From positions 186,001 to 250,000 of the forward strand of contig NZ_LAXJ01000002.1 of assembly GCF_001441615.1 (NCBI RefSeq): a DNA stretch of 64,000 nucleotides, given 5' to 3'. This document shows positions 17,101-25,064 of this stretch, piece after piece. How positions within the stretch are numbered: the stretch's first letter is position 1; each line of letters opens with the position of its first letter. The position numbers and the translations under genes are program-made. The notes under the pieces are model-generated. The model was not told the DNA's origin and searched no databases. It saw only the letters and a list, made by a program, of their open reading frames with translations. The DNA is from Roseovarius atlanticus (GTDB taxonomy: Bacteria; Pseudomonadota; Alphaproteobacteria; Rhodobacterales; Rhodobacteraceae).

Positions 17101-18846
17101 CTACCGCATCTCTTCGGCCGGAGTTACGCCCAAGATACCAAGACCGGCGGAAATAACAACGGTTACGGCTCGCGCAAGCGCGATTTTCGCCTGAGAGCCG
17201 GCGATATCGGTCTCGTCGAGGAAGCGGAGCGCGGGCAGGTCGTTGCCCCTGTTCCAAAGACTGTGCAGATCGCTGGCCAGATCGTAGAGATAGAAGGCCA
17301 CGCGGTGCGGCTCGTTCGTGCGGCCCGCGATCTCGACTAGGCGGGGCCATTCGGCGATTTTTTTGGCAACGGCCAGCTGCGCGCTGTCCTGAAGCAATGA
17401 GAGATCAGCGGCGGCCAAGGTGGCGTCATCGACGTCGATCCCTGCCTCGCGCGACTTACGCATGACCGAACAGATCCGGGCATGGGCGTATTGCACGTAA
17501 AAGACAGGGTTTTCCTTGGATTGCTCAAGCACCTTGTCGAAGTCGAAATCCAGCGGCGCGTCGTTCTTGCGGGTCAGCATGACGAAGCGGGTCACGTCCC
17601 GGCCGACATTGTCGACCACGTCGCGCAGGGTGACGAATGTGCCGGCCCGCTTGGACATCTTGAACGGCTCGCCGTTCTTGTAGAGCTTGACCAGTTGGGT
17701 GAGCTTGATGTCGAGCGGCACGCGGCCATCGGTAAGCCCGCTGACGGCGGCCTTCATCCGCTTTACATAGCCGCCGTGATCCGCGCCGAAGACGTCGATC
17801 AGCGCGTCGAAGCCGCGCTCGACCTTGTCGTAGTGATAGGCGATGTCGGGCGCGAAATAGGTCCAGCTGCCATCTGATTTCTTGACCGGGCGATCGACGT
17901 CATCGCCATGTTCGGTGGACTTGAAAAGCGTCTGTTCGCGCGGCTGCCAATCCTCAGGCTTCTTGCCCTTGGGCGGCTCTAGCACGCCTTCGTAGATCAG
18001 ACCCTTGGCCTCCAGCGCATCGAGCGCCTGTTCGATCCGGCCAGTGCCATAAAGAGATTTCTCGCTGTAGAAGACGTCCATCTGCACGCCGAGCGCGCGC
18101 AGGTCTTCGCGGATCAGGTCCATCATCGCGTCGGTGGCGAAATCTCGAACCTCTTCCAGCCAGACATCCTCGGGCTGACCGACATAGGCGTCGCCCACCT
18201 TGGCCTTAAGCGCCTCGCCGACCTCGATCAGGTAGTCGCCCGGATACGTGCCGTCCTCAAAGGCGATTTCCTGGCCATGCGCCTCGAGATAGCGCAGGTA
18301 GACGGAGCGGGCGAGCACGTCGACCTGGGCGCCGCCGTCGTTGATGTAGTATTCGCGGGTGACGTCGTAGCCCACGTAATCCAGCAGGCTGGCCAGCGCA
18401 TCGCCGAAGACCGCGCCGCGGGTGTGGCCCACGTGCAGGGGCCCGGTTGGGTTGGCCGAGACGTATTCGACGTTGACCTTCTTGCCCTTGCCCAGCTCGG
18501 AGCGGCCATAGGCCTCGCCGCGCTCAAGCGTGGCGCGCAGCACGTCCTGCCAGAGAGTGTCGGACAGGCGCAGGTTCAGAAAGCCCGGCCCCGCCACCTC
18601 GGCGCTTTCGATCCGGTCATCGGCGGCCAGAAGACCGGCCAGCGTTTCGGCGATATCGCGCGGTTTCTGCCCGGCGGGCTTGGCCAGGACCATCGCCGCA
18701 TTGGTGGCCATGTCGCCATGGGCAGGGTCGCGCGGCGGCTCGACCGTGACGTTCGACATATCCAGGCCGGAGGGCAGTTGCCCCTGCCCCTGCATGGTAT
18801 CAAGGGCGGCAAGGACGCAGGCGCGGATTTCGGTAAACAGGTTCAT
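17101..18846 (-). CDS. argS: Arginine--tRNA ligase
   Basis: Class I aminoacyl-tRNA synthetase of 581 residues, normal length for ArgRS. The HIGH motif appears as HVGH (138-141) in [15 protein letters not shown]. The KMSK-like motif is [10 protein letters not shown]. The anticodon-binding C-terminus ends with the family-typical [15 protein letters not shown] and [14 protein letters not shown]. The gene starts 48 bases after the antiporter stops and ends 80 bases before the SPOR start, so it probably belongs to the same run. Confidence 0.97.
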   Translation of the reverse strand: MNLFTEIRACVLAALDTMQGQGQLPSGLDMSNVTVEPPRDPAHGDMATNAAMVLAKPAGQKPRDIAETLAGLLAADDRIESAEVAGPGFLNLRLSDTLWQDVLRATLERGEAYGRSELGKGKKVNVEYVSANPTGPLHVGHTRGAVFGDALASLLDYVGYDVTREYYINDGGAQVDVLARSVYLRYLEAHGQEIAFEDGTYPGDYLIEVGEALKAKVGDAYVGQPEDVWLEEVRDFATDAMMDLIREDLRALGVQMDVFYSEKSLYGTGRIEQALDALEAKGLIYEGVLEPPKGKKPEDWQPREQTLFKSTEHGDDVDRPVKKSDGSWTYFAPDIAYHYDKVERGFDALIDVFGADHGGYVKRMKAAVSGLTDGRVPLDIKLTQLVKLYKNGEPFKMSKRAGTFVTLRDVVDNVGRDVTRFVMLTRKNDAPLDFDFDKVLEQSKENPVFYVQYAHARICSVMRKSREAGIDVDDATLAAADLSLLQDSAQLAVAKKIAEWPRLVEIAGRTNEPHRVAFYLYDLASDLHSLWNRGNDLPALRFLDETDIAGSQAKIALARAVTVVISAGLGILGVTPAEEMR

Positions 18847-18894
18847 CGGACAATCCTTCGTTTCCGCGCCGGTTTAACACCCGGGCGGGCCGCG

Positions 18895-20730
18895 TCAATC
18901 CGTGGCGGCGGCCTCGGGCGTCTTGTCGTCGCGCGGGGGACCGAGCCAGAGAAGCTTGAACTCACCCCCGGTCTCGACTTTCGAGGTCTCGGACAAGATC
19001 CGCAGACCAATGGTCGAGCTGTGCGTGGCAAGCGGGATGCCTTCTTCGTTCTGGGCCGACCAATCCTCCATCGTGAAATCGTCGGTCATGTTGGTGGCGC
19101 GGACCTGCCAGTCCCGGACCATCCTGCTGGCCAGCTCGGTGTAGCCATAGCCCTGCCCCACGACGCGTCCGCCGAGCGAGGCGGGCAGCGCGTGGCGCTT
19201 GCTGTCCTGCTTGGCGCGGCCAAGCTGATAGACGTTCTCGCGCCCGAATTCCGGAGCGAGGTCGGTGGCGACAAGCGTATTGTAGGCGTCGTTGTCGCTG
19301 AGCGCGAGGACGACGCCGTATTTCATGATCTCGGCGCTGTGCTCGGCCGCCTCGGACAGGACGTCCCCGAAGAAAGTCGGCAAGCCGGCCTCGCGCGCGC
19401 TGCGCAGGCGGGCGCGGTTGGTGTCGGTGATCAGGATCGGCACCTCGAGGTCCTGAAGTGTCTTGGCGAACGAGGTTGCGAACTGCGAGCCGCCCGCGAG
19501 CAAGACGCCCGGCTGGCCCTTGCCCGCCAGACCCATGGCGCGGGCCAGCGGGCCCAGCGTGAAGCCGTGCAGCACCACCGTGGCAGCCACCAGGGCAAAA
19601 GCGAAGGGGGTGAGAAAGGCCGCATCCTCGACCCCTTCGGCCACCAGCCGTTCCCCGAAGAGGCCCGCGACTGCGACCAGCACGACGCCGCGCGGCCCCG
19701 TCAGCCCGACAAGCAGGCGCTCGCGGAACGGAATGTTGGTGAAGGCCAGCGAGAAAAGCACCGTCAGCGGCCGCACCAGCAGGATCACCACGGCCACCAT
19801 CGCCGCGGCGTTCCAGTTGATCCTGTTGAGCGTTGCAACATCCATGCTGGCGGCCAAAAGGATGAACACCCCCGAGACCAACAGGATCGTCGCGTGCTCC
19901 TTGAAGCGGCGCAGTTCGGTATAGCTGGGCAGGTTGGCGTTGGCCATGACAACGCCCATGACGGTGACCGCCAGAAGGCCGCTTTCGTGCAGCATGTAAT
20001 CGGTGACGGCGAAAATCCCGAGCAGGATGGCGAAGAGCACCGGCACCTTCATGTATTCCGGTACGTACGCCCGGCGGAACGCCTCGCTGAGCACCCAGCC
20101 ACCGGCCCAGCCCAGTGCGCCCGCCACGACGATGCCGCGGATGATCTGCCAGGCCGCAAGACCGAGGCTGCTTTCGCTGGCCGTCAGGACGACAACCTCG
20201 AAGGCAAGCACGGCGGCAAGGGCGCCGATGGGATCGTTGACGATGGCCTCCCATTGCAAGAGCTGTGCAGGGCGCCGATTGAGCCGGGCCTGTCGCAGAA
20301 GCGGTGCGATCACCGTGGGTCCGGTGACGATCATGATGCCGCCGAAGACGGCCGAGCTCTCCCAGCTGAGCCCACCCACGTAATGCAACGCCAGGGCGCT
20401 GCCGATCCATCCTACCGGCGCACCAAGTAGAACAAGGCGCTTGACCCCCTGCTCGGCTCCGCGCAGGGAATGGAAATCGAGCGTCAGGCCGCCTTCGAAG
20501 AGAATGATGGCCACGGCAATGGAAATCATCGGCCCCATCAGCGTGCCGATATCGCGCGTGGGGTCGAAAATGCCGAGGACCGGTCCGGCGATAAGGCCCG
20601 CGGCCAGCATCAGGACGATCGCGGGCATCCGCAGCCGCCACGCAACCCATTGGGCCCCGACGCCGAGCGCCCCCACCAGCGCGACCGCCATGACCGGGTC
20701 GATCGCCCCTTCCGTACCGCCAGTTGCCAT
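18895..20730 (-). CDS. Cation:proton antiporter (CPA family) with cytoplasmic TrkA-N-like domain
   Basis: A 611-residue inner-membrane antiporter. The first about 400 residues form 12-13 hydrophobic segments with the family motif NDPIGA in WEAIVNDPIGALAAV, and GPRGVVLVA. The following part (about 410-530) resembles a Rossmann nucleotide-binding regulatory domain: GVLLAGGSQFATSFAKTL, DTNRARL, FGDVLSE. Such proteins swap Na+ or K+ for H+ in pH and salt homeostasis, fitting a marine lifestyle; the ion cannot be told. It sits three bases after dgt and before argS. Confidence 0.87.
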   Translation of the reverse strand: MATGGTEGAIDPVMAVALVGALGVGAQWVAWRLRMPAIVLMLAAGLIAGPVLGIFDPTRDIGTLMGPMISIAVAIILFEGGLTLDFHSLRGAEQGVKRLVLLGAPVGWIGSALALHYVGGLSWESSAVFGGIMIVTGPTVIAPLLRQARLNRRPAQLLQWEAIVNDPIGALAAVLAFEVVVLTASESSLGLAAWQIIRGIVVAGALGWAGGWVLSEAFRRAYVPEYMKVPVLFAILLGIFAVTDYMLHESGLLAVTVMGVVMANANLPSYTELRRFKEHATILLVSGVFILLAASMDVATLNRINWNAAAMVAVVILLVRPLTVLFSLAFTNIPFRERLLVGLTGPRGVVLVAVAGLFGERLVAEGVEDAAFLTPFAFALVAATVVLHGFTLGPLARAMGLAGKGQPGVLLAGGSQFATSFAKTLQDLEVPILITDTNRARLRSAREAGLPTFFGDVLSEAAEHSAEIMKYGVVLALSDNDAYNTLVATDLAPEFGRENVYQLGRAKQDSKRHALPASLGGRVVGQGYGYTELASRMVRDWQVRATNMTDDFTMEDWSAQNEEGIPLATHSSTIGLRILSETSKVETGGEFKLLWLGPPRDDKTPEAAATD

Positions 20731-20733
20731 CGG

Positions 20734-21903
20734 CTATATTCCCTTTCCGTGGCTCAATTCGGCGTCGCCGCCCAGCAGCCGCGCATGAGCCTCGAGCGCG
20801 AACCGGTCCGTCATTCCCGCGATGTAATCGGCGACCAGGCGCGCCAAGGCCGTCCCATCCGGGGCATCGGCGACGTCCTGACGCCACCGCCGCGGAAGAA
20901 AGTCGGGACGCGACATGTAGAACGGAAACAGGTCCTCGACCACATTGGTGACGCGTCTGCGCATCTCGACCACTTTAGGAGCGCGGTACATACGCCTGAA
21001 AAGAAAAGACCTTATCTGCTGCAAGTCGGACCACATCGCATCGGAAAATCGGATCACGGGACGCCCCAGGTCGCGTACAGCCTGGGAGTCGGCTGGCGCG
21101 GCATTTTGAAGGAGCCTGTGCGAGGTTTCGATGACGTCGGTGACCATGACGCCGAAGACCCGGCGCAGCGCCTCATGCCGGCGACGATAGGGGTCAAGAC
21201 CGGGATATTTCGCATCCACCTCGCGGTAGCAGTCGCCGACGACGGGAAGTTCGGCAATGTCGTCTTCGGTGAACAGCCTGGCGCGCAGGCCGTCATGCAG
21301 GTCGTGATTGTTGTAGGCCACGTCGTCGGCAAGTGCGGCCACCTGCGCCTCGGCACTGGCGAAGGTGCCGAGTTCAAGGTCGTGACGGGCGTTGTAATCG
21401 GCCAGAGCATAGGGCAGATCGCCAGTGACGGGGCCGTTATGCTTGGCGATGCCTTCCAGCGTGTCCCATGTCAGGTTCAGGCCGTCGAATTCGGCATAAT
21501 GCCGTTCCAGCGAAGTGACGATGCGAGTGGCCTGCGCGTTATGGTCGAAACCGCCATACTGCGCCATGAGGGCGTCGAGCGCATCCTCGCCGGTATGGCC
21601 GAAGGGCGTATGCCCGAGGTCATGCGCCAGCGCCACGGCCTCGGTCAGTTCGACGTTCAACCCAAGCGCCCGGGCGATGGTCCGGGCCACCTGCGCCACC
21701 TCGATCGAGTGCGTGAGGCGGGTGCGGAAATAATCGCCCTCGTGTTCGACGAAAACCTGCGTCTTGTGCTTGAGACGGCGAAACGCGCTGGAATGGATGA
21801 TCCGGTCCCGATCCCTTTGATAACAGGAGCGAAACGCGCTTTCTTCCTCGGCGTGCAGGCGCGGGCGCGCCTTGGCGGGGTCCGAGGCATAAGGGGTATG
21901 CAT
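20734..21903 (-). CDS. dgt: dGTP triphosphohydrolase-like HD protein
   Basis: HD-domain enzyme of 389 residues of the Dgt family, which cleaves dNTPs to deoxynucleosides and triphosphate and so adjusts nucleotide pools. The metal-binding HD residues are His65 (LTHSIEVAQ) and His94-Asp95 (ALAHDLGHTPFGHTGEDAL). The N-terminal RSCYQRDRDRIIHSSAFRRLKHKTQVF is the family signature. It is divergent from the Fe-S carrier gene, with 77 bases between start codons. Confidence 0.93.
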   Translation of the reverse strand: MHTPYASDPAKARPRLHAEEESAFRSCYQRDRDRIIHSSAFRRLKHKTQVFVEHEGDYFRTRLTHSIEVAQVARTIARALGLNVELTEAVALAHDLGHTPFGHTGEDALDALMAQYGGFDHNAQATRIVTSLERHYAEFDGLNLTWDTLEGIAKHNGPVTGDLPYALADYNARHDLELGTFASAEAQVAALADDVAYNNHDLHDGLRARLFTEDDIAELPVVGDCYREVDAKYPGLDPYRRRHEALRRVFGVMVTDVIETSHRLLQNAAPADSQAVRDLGRPVIRFSDAMWSDLQQIRSFLFRRMYRAPKVVEMRRRVTNVVEDLFPFYMSRPDFLPRRWRQDVADAPDGTALARLVADYIAGMTDRFALEAHARLLGGDAELSHGKGI

Positions 21904-21980
21904 CGCCTGTTTCCTTGTCGTCCTGTCCCAGCGTTCGTATATTCCATGATGAACGGCAAAGAAACCTCGAGGATCGCCAG

Positions 21981-22307
21981 ATGCAAATGCCCCCCAAAGT
22001 GACGCAACGCGCCTATGAACGCCTTGCTGAAATCGGTGCCGGTGAACAGGGTCAGGCCCTGCGCGTCGCCGTCGAAGGCGGCGGGTGTTCGGGTTTTCAA
22101 TACGACATCAAATTGGACGCGCCCACCGGCGACGATCTTGTGCTGGAAGGTGGCGATGGACAGAAGGTTATCGTCGACAGCGTGTCCCTGCCCTTTCTGG
22201 CCGGTGCGACGATCGATTTCACCGAAGAGCTGATCGGCGCGCGTTTCACCATCGACAACCCGAACGTGACCAGCGCCTGCGGCTGCGGGACGTCCTTTTC
22301 GATGTGA
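21981..22307 (+). CDS. A-type iron-sulfur carrier (HesB/IscA/ErpA family)
   Basis: A 108-residue Fe-S cluster delivery protein. The three ligand cysteines are in place: Cys36 in GGGCSGFQY and Cys100/Cys102 in SACGCGTSF. The NPNVTSACGCGTSF end is closest to ErpA-like members, but the exact paralogue cannot be fixed. The start is ATG 21981 or the in-frame ATG 21987; the first has CGAGGAT upstream. No other isc or suf gene is nearby. Confidence 0.92.
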   Translation: MQMPPKVTQRAYERLAEIGAGEQGQALRVAVEGGGCSGFQYDIKLDAPTGDDLVLEGGDGQKVIVDSVSLPFLAGATIDFTEELIGARFTIDNPNVTSACGCGTSFSM

Positions 22308-22308
22308 T

Positions 22309-23211
22309 CTATTCGGCAGGCACGGCCGTTTTCGGCGCGGGCGTGCGGACCTGGTCCCAGACCAGCCATGCGCCGGCGGCAATGAGAAGGGCCGCGCCGA
22401 GAAACACCCCTGCCCCGGTCCGCTCGCCGAACGCGACCGACCCGATGGCGACCATCCAAAGGAATTGCAGGTTCATCAGGGGCGTGACCACGTAGGCCGG
22501 CAGCAGCTTGAGTGCGGCGACCAGAACCCAGCGCGCGGCGAAGAGCAGCGCGGCATAATAGACGACCCACAGCACATCCCACCAGCCCATCGGCACGAAA
22601 ACGAACGGCAGGGCCGCGCCCATGACGACCATCAGCGCGAGGTTGGGATAGAAGACCTGCGACAGCAGCCCGCCGGGGTCGCGCTGGCCGATGTAGCGCG
22701 AGGCGACCATGGACACCGCCCCCATGGCGACGGCGAGGAAGGCGACAAGGTGCCCTGCCCCGAAGCTGTGCAAACCGCCGGGAAACAGCGCGGCCATGCC
22801 GAGCACGCCGAGGATCATCGCGCCCCAGACCTGCCCGCCTGCGCTTTCGTTCAGCATCACGCGCGAGAGCAGAGCAGCGAGGATCGGGATGATGGCGATG
22901 AACAGAAAAACCTCGGCGAAGGGCAGCAGCTTGAACGCGTAGAAGAAGGCGCAGGTGCCGATGACCGTGGCCGCGGCACGCAGCCCCATGACGCGCGGAC
23001 AGCGGGTTGCCAGCACACGCTTGGCGGCGGATTTATGGCCTGCGGCCAGACAGAACAGCGCGACAAGTCCGCCCGAAAGCGCGAACATCTGGGGCGCCGC
23101 GTAGTTGGCCGAGAACAGCTTGGTGATGGCATCGGCGCCGGTGATCAGCAGGGTGTAGACCACGGTCAGCGAAACACCCAGAAAGACCGCCTCGCGGCCG
23201 CGGGCGATCAT
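22309..23211 (-). CDS. DMT-superfamily (EamA) exporter, third gene of the FTSSL-repeat operon
   Basis: A 300-residue membrane protein with ten predicted hydrophobic segments in two EamA repeats, the normal DMT layout. Typical pieces are AFFYAFKLLPFAEVFLFIAIIPILAALLS in the first half and PLMNLQFLWMVAIGSVAFGERTGAGVF in the second. DMT proteins export small metabolites, amino acids or drugs. The ATG overlaps the stop of the preceding helical-protein gene (ATGA), so the two are translationally coupled. That makes it a candidate exporter for whatever the repeat protein and its partner make; substrate unknown. Confidence 0.85.
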   Translation of the reverse strand: MIARGREAVFLGVSLTVVYTLLITGADAITKLFSANYAAPQMFALSGGLVALFCLAAGHKSAAKRVLATRCPRVMGLRAAATVIGTCAFFYAFKLLPFAEVFLFIAIIPILAALLSRVMLNESAGGQVWGAMILGVLGMAALFPGGLHSFGAGHLVAFLAVAMGAVSMVASRYIGQRDPGGLLSQVFYPNLALMVVMGAALPFVFVPMGWWDVLWVVYYAALLFAARWVLVAALKLLPAYVVTPLMNLQFLWMVAIGSVAFGERTGAGVFLGAALLIAAGAWLVWDQVRTPAPKTAVPAE

Positions 23212-24284
23212 GCTGGCACTCCTTGGGCGGTCGCGGCGCGGGAGAAGCCGTGGAAGAAGGCATCGAAGTCGACGGCCTGTTCGGCGGCCTCGACCACCTC
23301 GCGGGCCTCGGCGGTCAGCAGCGGATCAATGCGCGTGCGCATCAGCGACCAGTCGGCGACGCGGTCGCCCTCAAGGCTGTACATGCATTCCGACAACTCA
23401 CGCAAAGGGGCCACGTGCGGTCTGGGCGCGGTGATCCGAAGCCCGCCTTCGGGCAGCATCGCACCGAACCCGCCAAGCCCGGCCGCGGACAAGAACCACT
23501 GGACCATCAGGTAAGGGTGGTAGTCGTCCGACATCCAGCCCGCCGAATCGGCCTCGATCACGAAGTGCCTCGCCTGAGCGGCCAGCCAATTTTCCCACGT
23601 ACTGGGTGGGGTCTGGCCGGCAAACCGCAGTGCGATGCAGATTTCGGCCAGAAGATCGATGTTCATCTCGAGAAAGGCGACGGTGCCGGCAAATCTCAGG
23701 CTGTCTAGAAATGCGGCGGGCAGGTCAGGATTGCGTTGTCCGTACTCGGAAAGGTAGAACACGATATGGGTAAGCTCGTAGGCGGCCTTTTTGTTGGGCA
23801 GCGCGAAAGTCGCGCTGCGGCTGCCAAAGCTGCGCAGACGATCGTCGAGCCCGGTATCATGGGACGTCGGATCGACCCCGCGACGCAGGCAGAGGCGCCG
23901 CGCCTCGGCGCGCTGAAGATCGGACAGTTCGGCGGCGACAAGCCCTTCGGCGGCCACCCACTCGACCGCCCGCGCGCCCTTGTCGCCGGCCATGCCCAGA
24001 TCTTCGAGATCGAGGCAAAGCGACAGCAGGAAGCGGTAATATTGCGGGAAGAACCCCAGGCGCCGGTCGAGCGTACGGTACAGCGTGTCGAAGGGTCCGA
24101 GGGCCGAGGGAGGCAGAACCGCGCCGGTGCTGGAAAGAATGTTCAGAACTTCGGCGTTTTCCTTGAGCCAGAAGACGTCCGTGTCGGAGCGCCGCTCGCT
24201 GGCGAAGCGATGCAAAAGCGCGGCTTGCCGCGCTTCCCGCGTGGTTTGGCGGAACGGAAGATCGAGTGTGACGACGGATCCCAT
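23208..24284 (-). CDS. Uncharacterised all-helical protein, second gene of the FTSSL-repeat operon
   Basis: A 358-residue soluble protein that I do not recognise as a characterised family. It seems all-alpha with no signal peptide, no membrane segment and only four Cys. Conserved-looking blocks are KKAAYELTHIVFYLSEYGQRNP (about residues 180-200), FLEMNIDLLAEICIALRFAG and SDDYHPYLMVQWFLS. The repeating aromatic/His helices suggest an alpha/alpha-toroid or terpenoid-synthase-like bundle, which is inference only. I recall a Rhodobacteraceae DUF of similar shape but cannot confirm the number. The ATG at 24284 follows AAGGAT. The longer frame would enter the repeat gene. It lies 43 bases after the repeat gene and overlaps the DMT gene. 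Confidence 0.75.
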   Translation of the reverse strand: MGSVVTLDLPFRQTTREARQAALLHRFASERRSDTDVFWLKENAEVLNILSSTGAVLPPSALGPFDTLYRTLDRRLGFFPQYYRFLLSLCLDLEDLGMAGDKGARAVEWVAAEGLVAAELSDLQRAEARRLCLRRGVDPTSHDTGLDDRLRSFGSRSATFALPNKKAAYELTHIVFYLSEYGQRNPDLPAAFLDSLRFAGTVAFLEMNIDLLAEICIALRFAGQTPPSTWENWLAAQARHFVIEADSAGWMSDDYHPYLMVQWFLSAAGLGGFGAMLPEGGLRITAPRPHVAPLRELSECMYSLEGDRVADWSLMRTRIDPLLTAEAREVVEAAEQAVDFDAFFHGFSRAATAQGVPA

Positions 24285-24327
24285 GAGTGTGATATCCTTG
24301 TAACGTGTTTCCGTTCCGCCGCCGGCC

Positions 24328-24741
24328 TTACAGGCTGGACGTGAAGGCACCGACAACGTCGCCTTCATCTGCGCGCTCTGCCCGTACGGGGCCAAGGCTG
24401 GAGGTGAAGGCCTCTACGGCATCGCCCGCACCCGTGCTGGACGCAGTGACGGGACCAAGGCTGGAGGTAAAGAGTTCCACCGCGTCGCCTGCGCCGGCAT
24501 CGGAGGTGACAACGGGCGAGAGGCTGGAGGTGAAGGCCTCGACCGCGTCACCGGTCATCCGGCTGGTCTCGGCGACCGGGGCCAGGCTGGAGGTGAACAT
24601 CTCGGTTGCGGCGCCGTCCAGCATATCGCCGGAGGCGTGCAGGGACGAGGTGAACGCCTCGACAGCGGTACCGTCGTGCAGGCTGGCCTCGGTGAAGGAG
24701 GTGGAGTTTTCGACGTGGCGAGTTTTGCGAAGTGCAACCAT
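24328..24741 (-). CDS. Six-fold FTSSL tandem-repeat protein
   Basis: A 137-residue acidic protein with no Cys and no signal peptide. After a basic N-terminus (MVALRKTRH) it consists of six copies of a unit with core VEAFTSSL. FTSSL occurs at residues 30-34, 49-53, 70-74, 91-95, 112-116 and 133-137. Spacing is 19, 21, 21, 21 and 21 residues, and the last copy ends exactly at the stop. The linkers vary (HASGDMLDG, APVAETSRMTG, GPVTASSTGAG). FTSSL is invariant although its codons differ between copies, so selection acts on the peptide. CAGGAG lies eight bases before the ATG. The layout resembles a multi-core peptide precursor, but a repeat scaffold is also possible. No known family is assigned. 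Confidence 0.85.
   Translation of the reverse strand: MVALRKTRHVENSTSFTEASLHDGTAVEAFTSSLHASGDMLDGAATEMFTSSLAPVAETSRMTGDAVEAFTSSLSPVVTSDAGAGDAVELFTSSLGPVTASSTGAGDAVEAFTSSLGPVRAERADEGDVVGAFTSSL
24331..24669 (-). repeat. Coding 63-bp tandem repeats (six units, the last truncated)
   Basis: In-frame tandem repeats inside the FTSSL protein gene. Core copies lie at 24640-24654, 24583-24597, 24520-24534, 24457-24471, 24394-24408 and 24331-24345. The four inner periods are 63 bases and the first is 57. Codons for the identical pentapeptide vary: TTT or TTC, ACC or ACG, TCC-AGC or TCG-TCC, CTG or CTT. The array is therefore old or diversifying rather than a fresh slippage product. Confidence 0.93.
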
Positions 24742-24822
24742 TGGTGGTCTCCTGATTTGGTCAACACCAAAAACGGTTGCACGCAATGCGGGATTTTAAA
24801 ACTGTTTTTCACCGATAGCGAG

Positions 24823-24941
24823 TTATCCACAGGTCACTATTCCAGACTGCGAAATTCAAGCGCCCTTGCCAGCTTTTACGGGCGCTGCTTTGCAGCGCCC
24901 GTAAAAAATTGTTTTCCACAGGGCAACAAAACTGTGGATAA
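24823..24941. promoter_or_regulatory. Cluster of DnaA boxes
   Basis: TTATCCACA, the exact bacterial consensus, is at 24823-24831 on the plus strand. TTTTCCACA, one mismatch, is at 24912-24920 on the plus strand. TGTGGATAA, the exact consensus on the minus strand, is at 24933-24941. Three boxes in 119 bases of an AT-rich intergenic region is far from random. It may be a DnaA-titration or regulation site, or part of a replication origin. No dnaA, parAB or hemE lies nearby to support oriC. Confidence 0.6.
24874..24906. repeat. Perfect 15-bp inverted repeat with three-base loop
   Basis: TTTTACGGGCGCTGC (24874-24888) and GCAGCGCCCGTAAAA (24892-24906) are exact reverse complements separated by TTT. 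The hairpin lies between the first and second DnaA boxes. T-runs are 5' and A-runs 3' on either strand, so the U-tract expected after an intrinsic terminator is missing, although the A/T ends lengthen the stem. Confidence 0.9.
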
Positions 24942-25064
24942 CCCACTGATTGTTTCCAAATTAGGCCGAATCACCCTACCCGGAAATCCTTAATGAAATC
25001 CTGTTGTCGGCTTGCCTCCGTCACCGTGCTGGGCGATAGATTGGCCATGACCGGGAGGCCGCGC

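Larger units (their letters stand above)
24742..25064. other. 323-bp intergenic region, comparatively AT-rich, with DnaA boxes and a hairpin
   Basis: No gene is seen here. The region separates the leftward FTSSL-repeat operon from rightward xth. It is visibly richer in A and T than the flanking coding sequence. It holds three DnaA-box-like sequences and one long perfect inverted repeat (listed separately), plus A/T runs at 24792-24810 and 24903-24915. The leftward operon must be transcribed from here. A single GANTC methylation site occurs at 24968-24972. Confidence 0.8.

Noticed and set aside
18277..20430. A 717-codon open frame antisense to argS and the antiporter
   Set aside because: It is His/Gly/Arg-rich with no recognisable domain and lies opposite two well-supported genes; long antisense frames are expected in GC-rich DNA.
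20470..22002. A 510-codon open frame antisense to the antiporter and dgt
   Set aside because: The translation shows no known motif and the opposite strand encodes an intact antiporter and HD enzyme.
24874..24906. The 15-bp hairpin as a rho-independent terminator
   Set aside because: T-runs precede and A-runs follow the stem on both strands, the reverse of what an intrinsic terminator needs, and no convergent genes end there.
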